From an uncultured Curtobacterium sp. (GTDB lineage: Bacteria > Actinomycetota > Actinomycetes > Actinomycetales > Microbacteriaceae), in assembly GCA_913774725.1 (NCBI GenBank), contig CAJYIG010000233.1, forward strand, positions 1-13,142: a DNA stretch of 13,142 bases, read 5' to 3'. Below are positions 12,941 through 13,142 of this stretch, piece by piece (positions within the stretch are counted from its first letter, which is position 1; each line of letters opens with the position of its first letter). Below the pieces are notes generated by a model. It had not been told where the DNA came from, did not search any database, and saw nothing but the letters and a program-made list of their open reading frames with translations. A program made the position numbers and the translations under genes.

Positions 12941-12969
12941 GTGACGGTCCGTGCATGAGGGACGGTCAC
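12941..12969. promoter_or_regulatory. Imperfect inverted repeat upstream of the surface protein gene
   Basis: GTGACGGTCC (12941-12950) and GGACGGTCAC (12960-12969) are inverted repeats with one central mismatch around nine bases. They also contain the same-strand repeat GACGGTC, with an 18-base period. Lying 42-70 bases upstream of the start codon, this could be an operator. Confidence 0.4.
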
Positions 12970-13020
12970 TGGCGTCGTCCCGATCCTGGCAGGACACTGA
13001 GTGCACAGGGGGGCAAGAGT

Positions 13021-13055
13021 GGTCCCCAGTGTGGGGGACCCTCCTCGAACTGGGG
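13021..13055. other. Two mutually exclusive hairpins
   Basis: GGTCCCC (13021-13027) pairs with GGGGACC (13034-13040) around six bases. The overlapping CCCCAGT (13024-13030) can pair instead with ACTGGGG (13049-13055). Both cannot form at once. They could act as a terminator/antiterminator pair or end an upstream transcript. Confidence 0.4.
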
Positions 13056-13122
13056 GTGCGCCGCCGGGCGCGCCGGACGGGGCTCGCCGGGGTGCGCCGC
13101 CGAGCGCACCGGACGACGCTCG
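13055..13122. repeat. Direct repeat, two copies of 32 bp with a 36-bp period
   Basis: Copy 1 (13055-13086) and copy 2 (13091-13122) both begin GGTGCGCCGCCG and agree at 28 of 32 positions. A GCGCGCC/GCGCACC difference and a GG/AC change near the end are the main mismatches. No coding function is evident. Confidence 0.75.
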
Positions 13123-13142
13123 CGTCGGATGCTCAACGACGG

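Larger units (their letters stand above)
12900..13142. other. Upstream region of the surface protein gene to the window edge (no gene identified)
   Basis: No start-proximal -10 box of the kind seen elsewhere is present, so a leadered mRNA is likely. The stretch contains an imperfect inverted repeat, overlapping hairpins and a 36-base-period direct repeat. A minus-strand frame from about 13142 to 12967 is open, but I cannot match it to a gene; it may be the end of an upstream gene or chance. Confidence 0.6.

Noticed and set aside
7401..12944. A stop-free plus-strand frame of about 1850 codons opposite the giant surface protein gene
   Set aside because: It is codon-aligned antisense to the real gene. 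Stops there would need TTA, CTA or TCA codons in the sense gene, and this high-GC gene avoids them. The translation is Arg/Gly/Asp-rich and only mirrors the Val-Thr repeats, while the minus strand has a signal peptide, domain repeats and a LAFTG anchor.

Overview
The window is GC-rich DNA of about 70% G+C. Its third codon positions are almost all G or C, it uses GTG starts freely, and many genes have a TANNNT -10 box six or seven bases before the start codon. Together with a LAFTG sorting signal, this points to a high-GC Gram-positive bacterium (Actinomycetes). By overall gene style I infer a Microbacteriaceae member such as Curtobacterium or a relative, but the sequence does not prove the genus.

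Layout. (1) 1-1108, minus strand: a chorismate mutase gene overlaps by 4 bases a lactonase-type beta-propeller gene that runs off the left edge and carries a Gly-Ala hexanucleotide repeat. (2) 1196-1603, plus: a DUF1304 membrane protein. (3) 1604-1914: a gene-free stretch with a 19-bp tandem repeat and three hairpins, separating convergent genes. (4) 1915-2931, minus: a lipoprotein of the ferric-siderophore binding family, with a DtxR/IdeR-like iron box touching its start codon. (5) 2990-3856, plus: aroE. (6) 4025-5404, plus: a LytR-CpsA-Psr (LCP) wall-polymer ligase. (7) 5419-5802, minus: a YchJ/SEC-C zinc-motif protein whose stop lies 14 bases from the LCP stop. (8) 5857-6525, plus: an unrecognised four-helix membrane protein. 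(9) 6574-7305, plus: an SRAP (YedK/HMCES-type) abasic-site protein. (10) 7458-12899, minus: an 1813-residue secreted surface protein with a propeller-like N-terminal region, fifteen tandem Ig/cadherin-like repeats and a C-terminal LAFTG anchor. (11) 12900-13142: its upstream region, with inverted and direct repeats.

Most genes stand alone as single transcription units, in divergent or convergent pairs, so this reads as ordinary chromosome and not as a mobile or defence island. Loose themes are aromatic biosynthesis (chorismate mutase, AroE) beside an iron-regulated siderophore receptor, and cell-envelope construction (LCP protein, sortase-anchored giant protein). I found no tRNA, rRNA, CRISPR array, insertion sequence or phage gene. 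The items most worth a second look are the giant repeat protein with hints of a five-repeat superperiod, the iron box placed directly over a probable leaderless promoter, the run of leaderless-type promoters, and the low-complexity repeat inside the lactonase.
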